From the NCBI RefSeq assembly GCF_026552795.1, contig NZ_JANFPI010000005.1:248001-312000 (forward strand): a stretch of 64,000 nt of DNA, in the 5' to 3' direction. Below are positions 19,915-31,323 of this stretch, one piece after another; position 1 is the stretch's first letter, and each line of letters starts with the position of its first letter. The translations under genes and the position numbers were made by a program. The stretch is from Ectorhizobium quercum. Its GTDB lineage: Bacteria > Pseudomonadota > Alphaproteobacteria > Rhizobiales > Rhizobiaceae. The notes beneath the pieces are model-generated. The model searched no databases. It worked only from the letters and a program-made list of their open reading frames with translations, and was not told the DNA's origin.

Positions 19915-20032
19915 GGTCAGGCCTTCAAGCTTCGCATCAGCAACCCCATATAAGTATGTGCCCGACCGAAGGACGCTCTTGCGCGGCCACGGTCGGTGCT
20001 GCACGATTCACGAAACTGATTTGCGGCGATGA

Positions 20033-20530
20033 GTGCCGCGAAAGGACGGTAAGGACTTGACCCTGCTCGAACGGATCGCAACGAATGTCAGGCTGATGGT
20101 GCAGCGGCCGCCGCGCCAGCAATATGGCGCGATCTGTTATCGCGCGGGCGAAGCCGGCCCGCAGGTGCTGCTTCTGACCAGCCGCGACACGGGGCGCTGG
20201 GTGATCCCGAAGGGCTGGCCCATGCCGGGCAAGCCCTCCCATGCCGTGGCCGCGCAGGAAGCCTATGAGGAAGCCGGGGTGCGCGGCGAGGCCGATCCCG
20301 TCCCGGCGGGCTCCTTCCTCTATACCAAGGTTCTCGACAACGGCCTGCGCATTCCCTGCCGGGTGCAGGTTCACGCGCTGAAGGTGGACCACATGGTGGA
20401 CGACTTCCCGGAAAGGGATGAGCGCCGCCTCGAATGGTTCAGCTTCGAGGAGGCCGCCGGGCGCGTTCGCGAGTCGGGGCTGCGAAGCATTCTGCGCGAT
20501 TTTCCGGCACGGCTGTCTGGCAAGGAGTGA
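20033..20530 (+). CDS. NUDIX hydrolase
   Basis: A protein of up to 165 residues. The Nudix region is GWPMPGKPSHAVAAQEAYEEAGV. Compared with G-x5-E-x7-REUxEExGU, the first E is K and the R is Q, while the metal-binding EExG core is kept; this variant box is common in alphaproteobacterial members. RWVIPKGWPMPGK is typical of diphosphoinositol/dinucleotide-type Nudix proteins. The start is uncertain: GTG 20033 is used, and the TTG at 20057 is an alternative. It precedes the phosphate transporter gene. Confidence 0.88.
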   Translation: MPRKDGKDLTLLERIATNVRLMVQRPPRQQYGAICYRAGEAGPQVLLLTSRDTGRWVIPKGWPMPGKPSHAVAAQEAYEEAGVRGEADPVPAGSFLYTKVLDNGLRIPCRVQVHALKVDHMVDDFPERDERRLEWFSFEEAAGRVRESGLRSILRDFPARLSGKE

Positions 20531-20615
20531 TCGGGACGGAGTGACCGGGAACGGCTGAACGGCCGGCCGACTTTCGTCTCCGCCGTCATTCTTCCATTGC
20601 AATGCCGGAGGCATC

Positions 20616-22190
20616 ATGGCACTCGACCGGACGCGGTTTCCCGCGCCGGCAACGGCGCCGGGGATCGCTTCGTCATTTCCAACCTGCGGAAAATTCATGG
20701 AACAGGCACCGCGGCCGGCCGGCAAGCCGACCCTCGACAAGGATCTGGACCGGATGACGCTCCACGAGCAGGCGGCGCACCACGTCGCCCGCCCGCTGAT
20801 TGCGCCCGGCCTCGGCCTGCTGTTCCTGATTGCCGCCGCGATCATCGCCACGGCCACGGTCATCCAGCAGCCGGGTTCGCTGCTCGTCATCGCCGCCGCG
20901 ACGATCGCCGCCTACATGGCCATGAACATCGGCGCCAACGACGTCACCAACAATGTCGGCCCCGCCGTCGGCGCCAAGGCGCTCAGCATGGGCGCGGCGC
21001 TGATGATGGCGGCGCTGTTCGAGACCGCCGGCGCCCTGATCGCCGGCGGCGATGTCGTCGAGACCATTTCCGACGGCATCATATCACCCGCCGCCATTTC
21101 AGACCCCGGCACGCTGGTGCGGATGATGATCGCCGCCCTGCTGTCGTCCGCGCTGTTCGTGAACATCGCCACCCTCGCCAATGCGCCGGTCTCGACCACC
21201 CACACCGTGGTCGGCGGCGTGCTCGGCTCCGGCATCGCCGCCGCCGGGCTGGATGCCGTCAACTGGCCGTCGATGGCCGGGATCACGGCAAGCTGGGTGA
21301 TCTCACCCGTTCTGGGCGGCCTCATCGCCGCCGGCTTTCTCTACGTCATCAAGGAAACCGTGGTCTACCGCGACGACAAGATCGCAGCGGCGCGCGTCTG
21401 GGTGCCTGTGCTGATCGGCGTCATGGCCGGCTCCTTTTCCGCCTATCTCGCCTTCAAGGGGCTGAACCGGCTGTTCTTCGTCTCTCTGCCGCACGCCACC
21501 TTCTTCGGCTTCGCCACGGGCATCCTGAGCTGGCTCGCCGCCATTCCCTTCATCCGCAGCCAGGCCGCCGGGCTGGAAAACCGCAACCAGTCGCTGCGAA
21601 AGCTGTTTCGCCTGCCGCTGGTGCTGACCGCGGCGATCCTCTGCTTCGGCCACGGCGCCAACGACGTGTCGAACGCCGTCGGGCCGCTCTCGGCCATCGT
21701 CAACGCGACGGAGCGGGCGAATTTCGGCGAGACCGTCGCCATTCCCTTCTGGGTGATGTTGATCGGCGGCCTCGGCATTTCCGTTGGCCTCATCCTGTTC
21801 GGCCCGCGCCTCATCAACCTCGTCGGCGCCCAGATCACCAAGCTGAACCCGATGCGCGCCTTCAGCGTATCGCTTTCGACGGGGGTGACGGTGATCGTCG
21901 CCTCCTGGCTCGGCCTGCCGGTCAGCACCACGCATATCGCCGTGGGCGCCGTGTTCGGCGTCGGCTTCTTCCGCGAGTGGTACACGCGAAATTCGAGCCG
22001 CCGCCTCGCCTACATGCACGACAGATCCGGCATGGCGAACCGGCACGAGCACAATCCCGACGAGGTGCGCCGCCGCTATCTGGTGCGCCGTTCGCATTTC
22101 ATGACGATCATCGCCGCATGGGTGCTGACGGTGCCGGCGTCGGCCGCCATGTCCGCCGCCCTTTACGGGCTGATGTCGCTGTTCTTCTGA
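20616..22190 (+). CDS. Inorganic phosphate transporter, PiT family
   Basis: A 524-residue inner-membrane transporter with about ten hydrophobic spans. The family's two inverted-repeat signatures are clear: [20 protein letters not shown] and [17 protein letters not shown], plus the paired [15 protein letters not shown] and [15 protein letters not shown] motifs. A basic cytosolic loop lies near residues 455-490. The ATG at 20616 has GGAGG six bases upstream; an internal MEQAP start at 20697 is possible. It takes up phosphate with low affinity, driven by the proton gradient. Confidence 0.95.
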   Translation: MALDRTRFPAPATAPGIASSFPTCGKFMEQAPRPAGKPTLDKDLDRMTLHEQAAHHVARPLIAPGLGLLFLIAAAIIATATVIQQPGSLLVIAAATIAAYMAMNIGANDVTNNVGPAVGAKALSMGAALMMAALFETAGALIAGGDVVETISDGIISPAAISDPGTLVRMMIAALLSSALFVNIATLANAPVSTTHTVVGGVLGSGIAAAGLDAVNWPSMAGITASWVISPVLGGLIAAGFLYVIKETVVYRDDKIAAARVWVPVLIGVMAGSFSAYLAFKGLNRLFFVSLPHATFFGFATGILSWLAAIPFIRSQAAGLENRNQSLRKLFRLPLVLTAAILCFGHGANDVSNAVGPLSAIVNATERANFGETVAIPFWVMLIGGLGISVGLILFGPRLINLVGAQITKLNPMRAFSVSLSTGVTVIVASWLGLPVSTTHIAVGAVFGVGFFREWYTRNSSRRLAYMHDRSGMANRHEHNPDEVRRRYLVRRSHFMTIIAAWVLTVPASAAMSAALYGLMSLFF

Positions 22191-22201
22191 GGTCGCCTGC
22201 C

Positions 22202-22939
22202 ATGCGTGCCAATTTCCGCCTGCAACGGCTGTTCGTCGAAAATGCCCTTCATGCCGAAGCGGCCATCCCCGCCGATGCCGACCAGTTCAACTATCTCGCC
22301 AACGTGCTGCGGATGGAGGACGGCGCCGAGGTTCTCCTGTTCAACGGCCGCGATGGCGAATGGCTGGCGCGCCTGACCTTTCCGGCCCGCAAGAAGATCG
22401 TCATGGTGGCCGCGGAGCAGACGCGCGCGCAGACGCCCATGCCCGACCTGCATTATCTCTTCGCCCCGCTGAAAACCGGCCGCATGGACTATATGGTGCA
22501 GAAGGCCGTGGAAATGGGCGCCGGCGTGCTTCAGCCCGTCATGACCCAGCATGTTCAGGGCAGGATCACCAGCATGGACCGCCTGCGGGCCAATATCGTC
22601 GAGGCGGCCGAGCAATGCGGGGTGATTTCCGTGCCGAGGCTCGAAGCGCCCGTGAAGCTGCGCGACCTTACGGACGGCTGGGACCCGGCCCGGCGCCTTC
22701 TCTTCTGCGACGAAGGCGAGGAAACCAACAATCCGCTCAGCGCCTTGCAGGCGATCGCCGAACGGCATGCGGCACTGCTGATCGGCCCGGAGGGAGGCTT
22801 TTCTGAGGAGGAGCGGCACTGGCTGCGCGCGCTGCCCTTCGTCACCGCCATTCCGCTCGGGCCGCGCATCCTGCGGGCCGACACGGCGGCCGTGGCGGCG
22901 ATGGCGCTGGTCCAGGCGACCGCCGGCGACTGGCGCTGA
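22202..22939 (+). CDS. rsmE: 16S rRNA m3U1498 methyltransferase
   Basis: A 245-residue SPOUT methyltransferase modifying U1498 of 16S rRNA. An N-terminal PUA-like part ([20 protein letters not shown]) is followed by the knot domain with [24 protein letters not shown] substrate region, [13 protein letters not shown] and [20 protein letters not shown], which form the SAM-binding trefoil knot. It starts 12 bases after the transporter stop. It precedes gshA; the same rsmE-gshA order is familiar in rhizobia. Confidence 0.96.
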   Translation: MRANFRLQRLFVENALHAEAAIPADADQFNYLANVLRMEDGAEVLLFNGRDGEWLARLTFPARKKIVMVAAEQTRAQTPMPDLHYLFAPLKTGRMDYMVQKAVEMGAGVLQPVMTQHVQGRITSMDRLRANIVEAAEQCGVISVPRLEAPVKLRDLTDGWDPARRLLFCDEGEETNNPLSALQAIAERHAALLIGPEGGFSEEERHWLRALPFVTAIPLGPRILRADTAAVAAMALVQATAGDWR

Positions 22940-23123
22940 CCCGGCCCGTAGAAATTTTTTCGCACTGCCGGTACGATAGCAAGAGAATATCCCGCTCATT
23001 TTCCCCGGCAGAAGGAGATTGTTTTTTTGAACGATCTCCCAAAGAAATTCACTTGCCTCTGAACAATTTCCAGTCCAATCACTCCGGAAAACCGAAAAGA
23101 GCGTCCCAGACAAGGCAGGTTTC

Positions 23124-24491
23124 ATGGCTCGCGACACGACCGACGATACGCCGCTCTCCGCGCATTGCGAACTGACCTCCTACATGGAAGCCGGCAGCAA
23201 GCCGAAGGAGCAGTTCCGGATCGGGACGGAGCACGAGAAGTTTGCCTTCTACGTCGACGGAAATCGCCCCGTGCCCTATGGAAACGGCATCGAGACCCTG
23301 CTGGAAGGCATGCGCGACCTGCTCGGCTGGGAGCCCATCGTGGACGGCGACCATGTCATCGGGCTTTCGGAGCCGGCCGGAAACGGCGCGATCTCCATCG
23401 AGCCCGGCGGCCAGTTCGAGCTTTCCGGCGCCCCTCTTGCCAGCCTGTTCGACACGCAGACGGAAACGCAGACGCATCTCGATGTGCTGAAGACCGTGGC
23501 GGAGCCGCTCGGCATCGAATTCCTCGCCGTCGGCGGCAGCCCGAAATGGACGCTCGCGGAAACCCCGCGCATGCCGAAATCGCGCTACGACATCATGACC
23601 GGCTATATGCCGAAGGTCGGCCGCCACGGGCTGGACATGATGTATCGCAGCGCCACCATTCAGGTGAACCTCGATTATTCCAGCGAGGACGACATGGCGC
23701 GCAAGATGCGCGTTTCCATGAAGCTCCAGTCCATCGCCACCGCGCTGTTTGCGGCTTCACCCTTCACCGACGGCAAGCCGAACGGCTATCATTCCTGGCG
23801 CGGCGAGATCTGGCGCGACACCGACAACACCCGCGCCGGCTGTCTGCCCTTCGTCTTCAAGCCGGAATTCGGCTTTTCCGACTATGCGGAATGGGCGCTC
23901 GACGTGCCGATGTATTTCGTCATCCGCGACGGCCGCTACATCAATTGCACCGACATCACCTTCCGCCAGTTCCTGGACGGGGCGCTGAAGGGCAGGATCG
24001 ACGCCTGGCAGCCGACGCAGGGTGACTGGACCAACCATCTTTCCACCCTGTTTCCCGACGTGCGCCTGAAGCGCTTTCTCGAAATGCGCGGCGCCGACAA
24101 CGGCCCGCTGCCGCATATCACGGCGCTGCCGGCGTTCTGGGTCGGCCTGCTCTATGACGAAGCGGCGCTGGCCGACGCGGAAGCGCTGACCGCGGCATGG
24201 ACGTTCGAGGACGTGACCGCCCTGCGCGACGGCGTTCCGACGCAGGGGCTGAAGACGGCGATCAGGGGCCACACGGCTCTCGACATCGCCCGCGAGGCGG
24301 TGGCGATCTCGCGCAAGGGCCTCAAGGCCCGCGGCATCCGCAACGCGCAGGGCGAGGACGAAAGCCTCTTCCTCGCGCCGCTGGACGCGATCATCGCCCG
24401 CAAGGCGACGCTGGCCGAGGACATGCTGGCCGCCTTCAACGGCCCGTGGAACGGCTCGGTGGAGCCGGTTTTCGAAGCCTACCGATATTGA
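23124..24491 (+). CDS. gshA: Glutamate-cysteine ligase (plant/alphaproteobacterial type)
   Basis: A 455-residue GCS2-type enzyme making gamma-glutamylcysteine, the first step of glutathione synthesis. Family landmarks: KPKEQFRIGTEHEKFAFY, ISIEPGGQFELSGAPL, MYRSATIQVNLDYSSEDDM, NGYHSWRGEIWRDTDNTRAG and LPAFWVGLLYD. Length is typical. The start has AGGCAGG upstream. The gap before it (22940-23123) carries an imperfect AT-rich stretch but no recognisable operator. Confidence 0.96.
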   Translation: MARDTTDDTPLSAHCELTSYMEAGSKPKEQFRIGTEHEKFAFYVDGNRPVPYGNGIETLLEGMRDLLGWEPIVDGDHVIGLSEPAGNGAISIEPGGQFELSGAPLASLFDTQTETQTHLDVLKTVAEPLGIEFLAVGGSPKWTLAETPRMPKSRYDIMTGYMPKVGRHGLDMMYRSATIQVNLDYSSEDDMARKMRVSMKLQSIATALFAASPFTDGKPNGYHSWRGEIWRDTDNTRAGCLPFVFKPEFGFSDYAEWALDVPMYFVIRDGRYINCTDITFRQFLDGALKGRIDAWQPTQGDWTNHLSTLFPDVRLKRFLEMRGADNGPLPHITALPAFWVGLLYDEAALADAEALTAAWTFEDVTALRDGVPTQGLKTAIRGHTALDIAREAVAISRKGLKARGIRNAQGEDESLFLAPLDAIIARKATLAEDMLAAFNGPWNGSVEPVFEAYRY

Positions 24492-24508
24492 AGGTTTGGC
24501 CGGGTTTA

Positions 24509-24654
24509 CCCCCTCTGGCCTGCCGGCCATCTCCCCCACAAGAGGGGAGAAGATACGCGGCAACCTTTCGCCCTTCGCAAATGTTGTGATACGGGAAACC
24601 GGCGCATCTATCGTTCTCCCCCCTTGTGGGGGAGATGGCGGCAACCAGAGAGGG
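24509..24654. repeat. Palindromic intergenic element B, copy 3
   Basis: The best-preserved copy: CCCCTCTGGCCTGCCGGCCA then TCTCCCCCACAAGAGGGGAG on the left, and TTCTCCCCCCTTGTGGGGGA then GATGGCGGCAACCAGAGAGG on the right. The centre is ACCTTTCGCCCTT...GGGAAACCGGCGCA. The two ends are inverted repeats of about 40 bases. It lies between the convergent gshA and FolC-like genes. Confidence 0.88.
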
Positions 24655-24671
24655 ACCGCGAAGGCGTGCCC

Positions 24672-25970
24672 TCAAGGGCGCGGCACGACGCCGGTCATGT
24701 AGAGCGAGCCGGTGACGAGTACCCATTGGCCAGCCGCCGCCGCCCGCCTCAACGCCCCGGCATAAGCGTCCAGCGGATCGGCCTCGACGGAATACGCAAG
24801 GCCCAGCTTTTCGGCAACCGCGGCCAGTTCGGCCGGATCGCGCGAGCGATCGTTGGCGCGGGTCAGGATCGCCGTCACGCCCGCCTTCGCCAGAACGCCA
24901 AGCAAGCCTTCCGCATCCTTGTCGCGGGCGATGGAAACGACGGCGAGACAGGCACCGGCATGTTCCGGCGTCCGGCGCAGGTCGGCGAGGACGGCAGCGA
25001 GGTTGAAGGGAACGTGCGCGCCGTCGAGAACGACATGCACCCTGCGGGCCCCGGCCCCCTCGCCCACGTTAACGTCGAAGAATTCCATGCGGCCCGGAAG
25101 GCGTGCCGCCTCCAGCGTGGCGCGGTCGAGCAGCCAGGCGCCGAGCGGCTTGCCGGCGGCAGCCCCGCCTTTCGCCGCCACGCCGCGTTCGCCGAGTGCT
25201 TCCAGCGCCGCGCCGACGACCTGGGTATTCCGTTCGGCAATGGTCGCGTCCTCGGGAAGGACCGGCACGATCAGCGCCGCGCCCAGCTCATCCGCCCGGG
25301 CGGCGATCACCGCGCCCGCCTCGTCGTCCGCCGTCAGCGGCGTCACGGCGATGCGTGCCGGCTTGACGATGCCCGCCTTCTCGAAGGCGATCTTCGCGCG
25401 GGTATCGCCCAGCACTTCCGTATGCTCGAGCTCGATATTGGTGACGATGGCGACATCGCTCGGCACGACATTGGTGGAATCGAGGCGGCCGCCGAGGCCG
25501 GTCTCCACCACGGCCCATTCCACGCCCGCTTCCCTAAACACGAGGAATGCCGCGATGGTCAGCACGTCGAACCATGTCGCGTCCGCAGCAGGCGTCTGTT
25601 GCGCGCGCGCCTGCTTCAGCGCCTCCAGCGCGCGGGCCAGCGCCTGCGCCATCACCGGCTCGGGGGCAGTATGCCCGTCAAGGGTCATGCGTTCGCCGAA
25701 ATATTCGACATGCGGCGAGGAATAGCGCCCGACACGAAAGCCGGCTCGCGAAAGGGCAGCCTCCAGCAGCGCGCAGGTCGAGCTTTTGCCCTTGGTGCCG
25801 GCGACATGGATGGAGCGGAAACTGCGTTCGGGATGACCGAGCCGGGCGGCGAGATCGCGGATCGGCTCCAGATCGACGCGCATGCCGTCGCGCGGACGGC
25901 TTTCCCAGTTGGTCAGCCCGTCAAGCTCGGCCAGAACATCAATCAAATGCTGGTCGTGGATCTTCCGCAT
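24672..25970 (-). CDS. FolC-like Mur ligase family protein
   Basis: A protein of about 432 residues with the folylpolyglutamate/dihydrofolate synthase layout: the P-loop HVAGTKGKSSTCALLEAAL, SPHVEYFGERM, TWFDVLTIAAFLVF, ETGLGGRLDSTNVV and LGDTRAKIAFEKAGIVKP. The P-loop reads GTKGKSS instead of the usual FolC GTNGKGS. The start at 25970 (MRKIHDQHL) has GAGGG upstream; starts at 26048 and beyond add a segment that does not look conserved. No folate-pathway neighbours (such as accD or trp genes) are present, so it may be a second, divergent ligase rather than the housekeeping FolC. Confidence 0.85.
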   Translation of the reverse strand: MRKIHDQHLIDVLAELDGLTNWESRPRDGMRVDLEPIRDLAARLGHPERSFRSIHVAGTKGKSSTCALLEAALSRAGFRVGRYSSPHVEYFGERMTLDGHTAPEPVMAQALARALEALKQARAQQTPAADATWFDVLTIAAFLVFREAGVEWAVVETGLGGRLDSTNVVPSDVAIVTNIELEHTEVLGDTRAKIAFEKAGIVKPARIAVTPLTADDEAGAVIAARADELGAALIVPVLPEDATIAERNTQVVGAALEALGERGVAAKGGAAAGKPLGAWLLDRATLEAARLPGRMEFFDVNVGEGAGARRVHVVLDGAHVPFNLAAVLADLRRTPEHAGACLAVVSIARDKDAEGLLGVLAKAGVTAILTRANDRSRDPAELAAVAEKLGLAYSVEADPLDAYAGALRRAAAAGQWVLVTGSLYMTGVVPRP

Positions 25971-26194
25971 GGTCGGCACCCTCGTCACATTCCCGATCGG
26001 TGCCCAGGCGAGCGGCAAGCCAAGGCCGCGCTTCCCGATGGTATCCATCTCAATTCGCCAGTCACGCAGCGGCGGACGGTATAGCGTCCCGAAGGGACGG
26101 ACGCAAGCAGGCATAAAAAGACCCGGCGACGGGGTGCGGCGCCGGGCAAATGCGAAGCGGATTGGCGGCCGCTTCGCGGGGAAAATCGTCAGGA

Positions 26195-26506
26195 TCAGCC
26201 GCGGCGCGGCGCGAAGCGGCGCCATGCGCGGGCGCGGACGGCCCGCGTCAGCCCCGGCGTCGGGTCTCCGAACGCGCCGGCATCGGCAAGCGCATCGTCC
26301 AGATCGGCGCGCGTCAGGCCGATATCGTCGAGCATGCGATCGTCGAGATCGCGCAGGTCGTTGGCGCTCAGGCGGTTTAAGACGGCGCGCACCAGGCCGG
26401 AAACGGCGGTGCGGACGGTGGACGGTGCGCCGACGAACGAGCGGGCTTTGGGCTTGCGGCCAAGGCTTGCCGCGCTGGCGAAACTGATCTCCTTGATGCT
26501 GGACAT
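26195..26506 (-). CDS. DUF1127 domain protein
   Basis: A 103-residue basic protein ending in an Arg-rich tail (RARAWRRFAPRRG). The DUF1127 core is RLSANDLRDLDDRMLDDIGLTRADL (residues about 45-70). In Agrobacterium and Rhodobacter, DUF1127 proteins take part in RNA turnover and phosphate or stress responses. It is divergent from a LysR gene with only about 130 bases between. Confidence 0.85.
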   Translation of the reverse strand: MSSIKEISFASAASLGRKPKARSFVGAPSTVRTAVSGLVRAVLNRLSANDLRDLDDRMLDDIGLTRADLDDALADAGAFGDPTPGLTRAVRARAWRRFAPRRG

Positions 26507-26639
26507 GGGGTTCTTCCCGTTATTGGTGTCTGGTTTGCGGGCCGACCGTGTTCGATCCGGCCTCGCGAGATAAATTGCCCAAAACCTATTGATCAGTCCA
26601 TCGAATGTTTTTAATATGTATCATCAACTATTTTTATGG

Positions 26640-27608
26640 ATGGTTTCCGTGGCCGCACCCCTCGACATCGACCAGTTGCACACCTTCATCGCCATCGCCG
26701 ATACGGGCAGCTTCACCCGGGCGGCCGACCGGATCTTCAAGACGCAATCCGCCGTTTCCATGCAGATGAGGCGGCTTGAGGAACGCATCGGCAAACAGCT
26801 TTTCGCCAAGGACGGGCGCGGCAACCGCCTGACCGCCGAAGGCGAGAAGCTGCTGAACTATGCCCGCCGCATCATCCGCCTGAACAACGAGGCCATCGCC
26901 GCCTTCGACGACAACCGTCTGGAGGGCACGCTGCGCATCGGCACGCCCGACGATTACGCCGACCGCTACATGCCTGAAATCATAGGCCGTTTCGCCAAGA
27001 CGCATCCGAATGTCGAGCTTTATATCGTCTGCGAGCCCTCGACGAGCCTGACGGAGAAAATGCAGCGCGGCGAACTCGATATCGCGCTCGTAACGCACAA
27101 TCCGCGCGAACGGCAATCGGACGTGGTGCGCACCGAACCCCTGTGCTGGGTCACGTCCGCCAACCATCCGCTGCGCGAAAACGCGCCGGTGCCGCTGGCC
27201 GTGGGCCGGCGCGATTGCTGCTGGCGGCAGCTTGCCTGCTCGGCGCTCGACGCGGACGGCCGCGACTACCAGATTCTCTTCACGAGCTGGTCGTCCACCG
27301 TCGTCACCGCGGCGGTTCTGGCCGGCATGGCGGTTTCCGTCCTGCCGGAATCGGCCCTGCGCCCCGGCATGAAGGTGCTGACTTCGGCCGACGGCTTCCC
27401 GCCGCTGCCGCCGGTGCAGATCGGCCTGATGAAGCGCCCCGGCCTCTCCGCCTCGCTGATGAACGCGATCACCGACCACATCACCGCCTGCCTCGACAAT
27501 ATCTCGATCGGCCAGGCCGCGGTTCCCGACGATCTGGACGGCGACGTGCGCAGTTTCACGCCACGCCCGCCGCGCCACCGCCCCGGCCACCTGATGCCGG
27601 GCTGGTAA
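26640..27608 (+). CDS. LysR family transcriptional regulator
   Basis: A regulator of about 322 residues. The HTH is LDIDQLHTFIAIADTGSFTRA then DRIFKTQSAVSMQMRRLEERIGKQLFAKDGR; the effector domain begins GTLRIGTPDDYADRYMPEII. The C-terminus is extended and basic (RPPRHRPGHLMPGW). An ATG at 26616 (MYHQLFLW) is an alternative start. It is divergent from the DUF1127 gene, which could be its target. Ligand unknown. Confidence 0.92.
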   Translation: MVSVAAPLDIDQLHTFIAIADTGSFTRAADRIFKTQSAVSMQMRRLEERIGKQLFAKDGRGNRLTAEGEKLLNYARRIIRLNNEAIAAFDDNRLEGTLRIGTPDDYADRYMPEIIGRFAKTHPNVELYIVCEPSTSLTEKMQRGELDIALVTHNPRERQSDVVRTEPLCWVTSANHPLRENAPVPLAVGRRDCCWRQLACSALDADGRDYQILFTSWSSTVVTAAVLAGMAVSVLPESALRPGMKVLTSADGFPPLPPVQIGLMKRPGLSASLMNAITDHITACLDNISIGQAAVPDDLDGDVRSFTPRPPRHRPGHLMPGW

Positions 27609-27654
27609 AGACGGGCGACCCTGCGCGGACCGCAGACTGCCGACGAGGGAGGTG

Positions 27655-27726
27655 TCGCTCTCTTTCGGCATGGGCGGTCCCCGGGTCGAGCCCGAGGGCA
27701 ACCGGGGAGAGGGTTTGCAGATACAC
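27655..27726. repeat. RIME-like element A, copy 3 (shortened)
   Basis: TCGCTCTCTTTCGGCATGGG, then CCCGGGTCGAGCCCGAGGG and GGGGAGAGGGTTTGCAGATA with CAC. The first palindrome of the full element is missing, so it is about 40 bases shorter than copies 1, 2 and 4. It lies between convergent genes and is followed by a terminator hairpin, as in copy 1. Confidence 0.75.
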
Positions 27727-27728
27727 AG

Positions 27729-27760
27729 AGGCCCGCGCGGTTTCCCGCGCGGGCCTTTTT
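27729..27760 (+). terminator. Rho-independent terminator
   Basis: AGGCCCGCGCGG-TTTC-CCGCGCGGGCCT followed by TTTT: a perfect 12-bp stem. It would end plus-strand transcripts from the LysR gene after reading through the repeat. Confidence 0.85.
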
Positions 27761-27782
27761 CCGTTCAACAACGAACCGTCGA

Positions 27783-28811
27783 TCAGGCGGCGAGATCGAC
27801 CACGATACGGCCGTCGATCTTGCCTTCCTCCATGCGGTGGAAGATGTCGTTGATGTTTTCCAGCTTGTCCCAGGAGAAGTGGGCCGCCACCTTGCCGTCG
27901 CCGGCGAAGGTGAGCGCTTCCTCCAGATCCTGCCGGGTGCCGACGATGGAGCCGCGCACCGTGATGCGCTTCAGCACCGTTTCGAAAACCGGCAGGGCCA
28001 CGAAGCCCGGGGGGAGGCCGTTCAGCACCATCGTGCCCTTGGAGCGCAGGAAGCCATAGGCCTGCTCCATCGCCTTGGGGGACACGGCCGTGACGAGGGC
28101 GCCATGCGTGCCGCCTGTCGCCTTCTGCACCTGCTCGATGGCATCCGGGTCGCGACCGTTGACGGTGACGTCGGCGCCGAGCTTCTTCGCCAGTTCGAGC
28201 TTTTCGTCGAAGATATCGGCAGCGACGACATTCATGCCCATCGCCTTGGCATACTGCACGGCCATGTGGCCGAGACCGCCGACGCCGGAAATCACCACCC
28301 ACTCACCGGGCCGCACTTCCGTTTCCTTCAGGCCCTTGTAGACCGTCACGCCGGCGCACAGCACCGGGGCGGCGGGGCCGAACTCCAGATTGTCCGGCAA
28401 GCGGCCGACGAATTTCGGATCGGCCAGCCCGTATTCGGCGAAGGAACCGTTGACCGAGTAACCGGCGTTCTTCTGGTCCGGGCACAGGGTTTCCCAGCCG
28501 GTGCGGCACGGAACGCAGCAACCGCAAGCCGTGTAGAGCCAAGGCGTGCCGGCGCGGTCGCCTTCCTTGATGCCCTTGACCCCGGCGCCGATCTTGGCGA
28601 CGTAGCCGACGCCCTCATGGCCCGGAATGAAGGGCGGATTGGGCTTGACCGGCCAATCGCCGGTGGCGGCGTGCAGGTCTGTGTGGCATATGCCCGTCGC
28701 CTTGTAGTTGATCAGAATCTCACCCGGACCCGGATCCGGAATCGGAACCTCCTCGATGGTCAGTGGCTTGCCGAATTCCCGCACGACGGCGGCCTTCATC
28801 GTTTTTGCCAT
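27783..28811 (-). CDS. adhP: Zinc-dependent alcohol dehydrogenase AdhP
   Basis: A 342-residue medium-chain dehydrogenase, ethanol-active type. Catalytic zinc ligands are Cys42 in GICHTDLH and His65 in PGHEGVG, with a later Cys in VLCAGVTVYKGLK. The structural zinc ligands are C96, C99, C102 and C110 (ACGCCVPCRTGWETLC). The Rossmann motif is ISGVGGLGHMAVQYAKAMG. The start has GAGAAAACTC upstream. It is a single gene; no regulator is adjacent on the same strand. Confidence 0.95.
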   Translation of the reverse strand: MAKTMKAAVVREFGKPLTIEEVPIPDPGPGEILINYKATGICHTDLHAATGDWPVKPNPPFIPGHEGVGYVAKIGAGVKGIKEGDRAGTPWLYTACGCCVPCRTGWETLCPDQKNAGYSVNGSFAEYGLADPKFVGRLPDNLEFGPAAPVLCAGVTVYKGLKETEVRPGEWVVISGVGGLGHMAVQYAKAMGMNVVAADIFDEKLELAKKLGADVTVNGRDPDAIEQVQKATGGTHGALVTAVSPKAMEQAYGFLRSKGTMVLNGLPPGFVALPVFETVLKRITVRGSIVGTRQDLEEALTFAGDGKVAAHFSWDKLENINDIFHRMEEGKIDGRIVVDLAA

Positions 28812-29006
28812 GAGTTTTCTCCCGTAAAACTTCCAGAGTTGGCGGTACGCTCCGCCTACGGCGGATCAACCACATGACAGGAAGACAGTCGCGCAACGCG
28901 CGGCCAAGGGCCTGGATCAAACCCACGGAATTTGTGATGCCGATCTGTATCGAAAACGCGACAGGCGTGGAGTCAAAAACTTGACTCGGAAAGTAAAGTT
29001 ATATAG

Positions 29007-29549
29007 TTACGCCTTTGGCTGCAAGCGTTTCAGCAATGTGAAGCGCAGCAGGAAGACCGCCGCCAGCGACACGCCGACGAATTTGAAGGCGGTGAGCCAC
29101 GGCGCGAGATCGAGCAGCCATCCGGACGGTTCCGGGCTTTGCAGCAGCGCGAAAAAGGCAGCGTTTTCAGCATAATCGGCCAGCACATAGGTCAACGGCT
29201 GGGCGAGCACGATGGCCTTCAGCGGCCCGGTGACGGGGCGGCTGAACATCTGTGCGCCCTCCGACACGCGCAGCAGGAAGAGAAACAGGAACGCCGCGAA
29301 AACCAGCGGGAAATACAGTTCCGGACCCAGCAGCATGTTGTGGAACAGGGCCGCGGCCTGCGAACTGCCCTCGAGCGCGCGGAAGAAGGCCGCCACGCTC
29401 TCGCGGGCATGGTCGCCGACGGCGAGATCCGGCAGGTCGGCATTCGGCAGAAGGGCCTCGAGCGGCCGGCGAAAGGCGAAATGCATCCAGCCGAACAGGG
29501 CGGCGGATGCCGCCCCCGTCAGCAGGATCACGCGGTCGACCTGTTGCAT
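29007..29549 (-). CDS. Hypothetical four-helix membrane protein downstream of guaB
   Basis: A protein of about 180 residues with hydrophobic spans near residues 5-22 (VILLTGAASAALFGWMHFAF), 80-97 (PLVFAAFLFLFLL), 110-135 and 155-175. No family is recognised. It begins 17 bases after the guaB stop, so it is probably co-transcribed with guaB. A GTG five codons earlier (29564) is an alternative start, directly against the guaB stop. Confidence 0.75.
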   Translation of the reverse strand: MQQVDRVILLTGAASAALFGWMHFAFRRPLEALLPNADLPDLAVGDHARESVAAFFRALEGSSQAAALFHNMLLGPELYFPLVFAAFLFLFLLRVSEGAQMFSRPVTGPLKAIVLAQPLTYVLADYAENAAFFALLQSPEPSGWLLDLAPWLTAFKFVGVSLAAVFLLRFTLLKRLQPKA

Positions 29550-29566
29550 GCCGCCCGCAGCCACCC

Positions 29567-31153
<1,587 letters not shown>

Positions 31154-31323
31154 CTACCACGCTTTTGCGAAGATGGGAACAGCCGGGGCCGGCAAAATCT
31201 TGCACTCCGGTACAATTTCACAGCCGTGTCATGGTTTGACCACGCACACGGACGGCCGCGACATGATCATCCCCGGCCCGGAGAGCGGGGATGATGCCGG
31301 TACTCTGTCGCCTGAGAAACGGC

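Noticed and set aside
20597..22201. Upstream part of the frame that contains rsmE
   Set aside because: The frame runs through the phosphate transporter gene in a different phase; rsmE starts at 22202.
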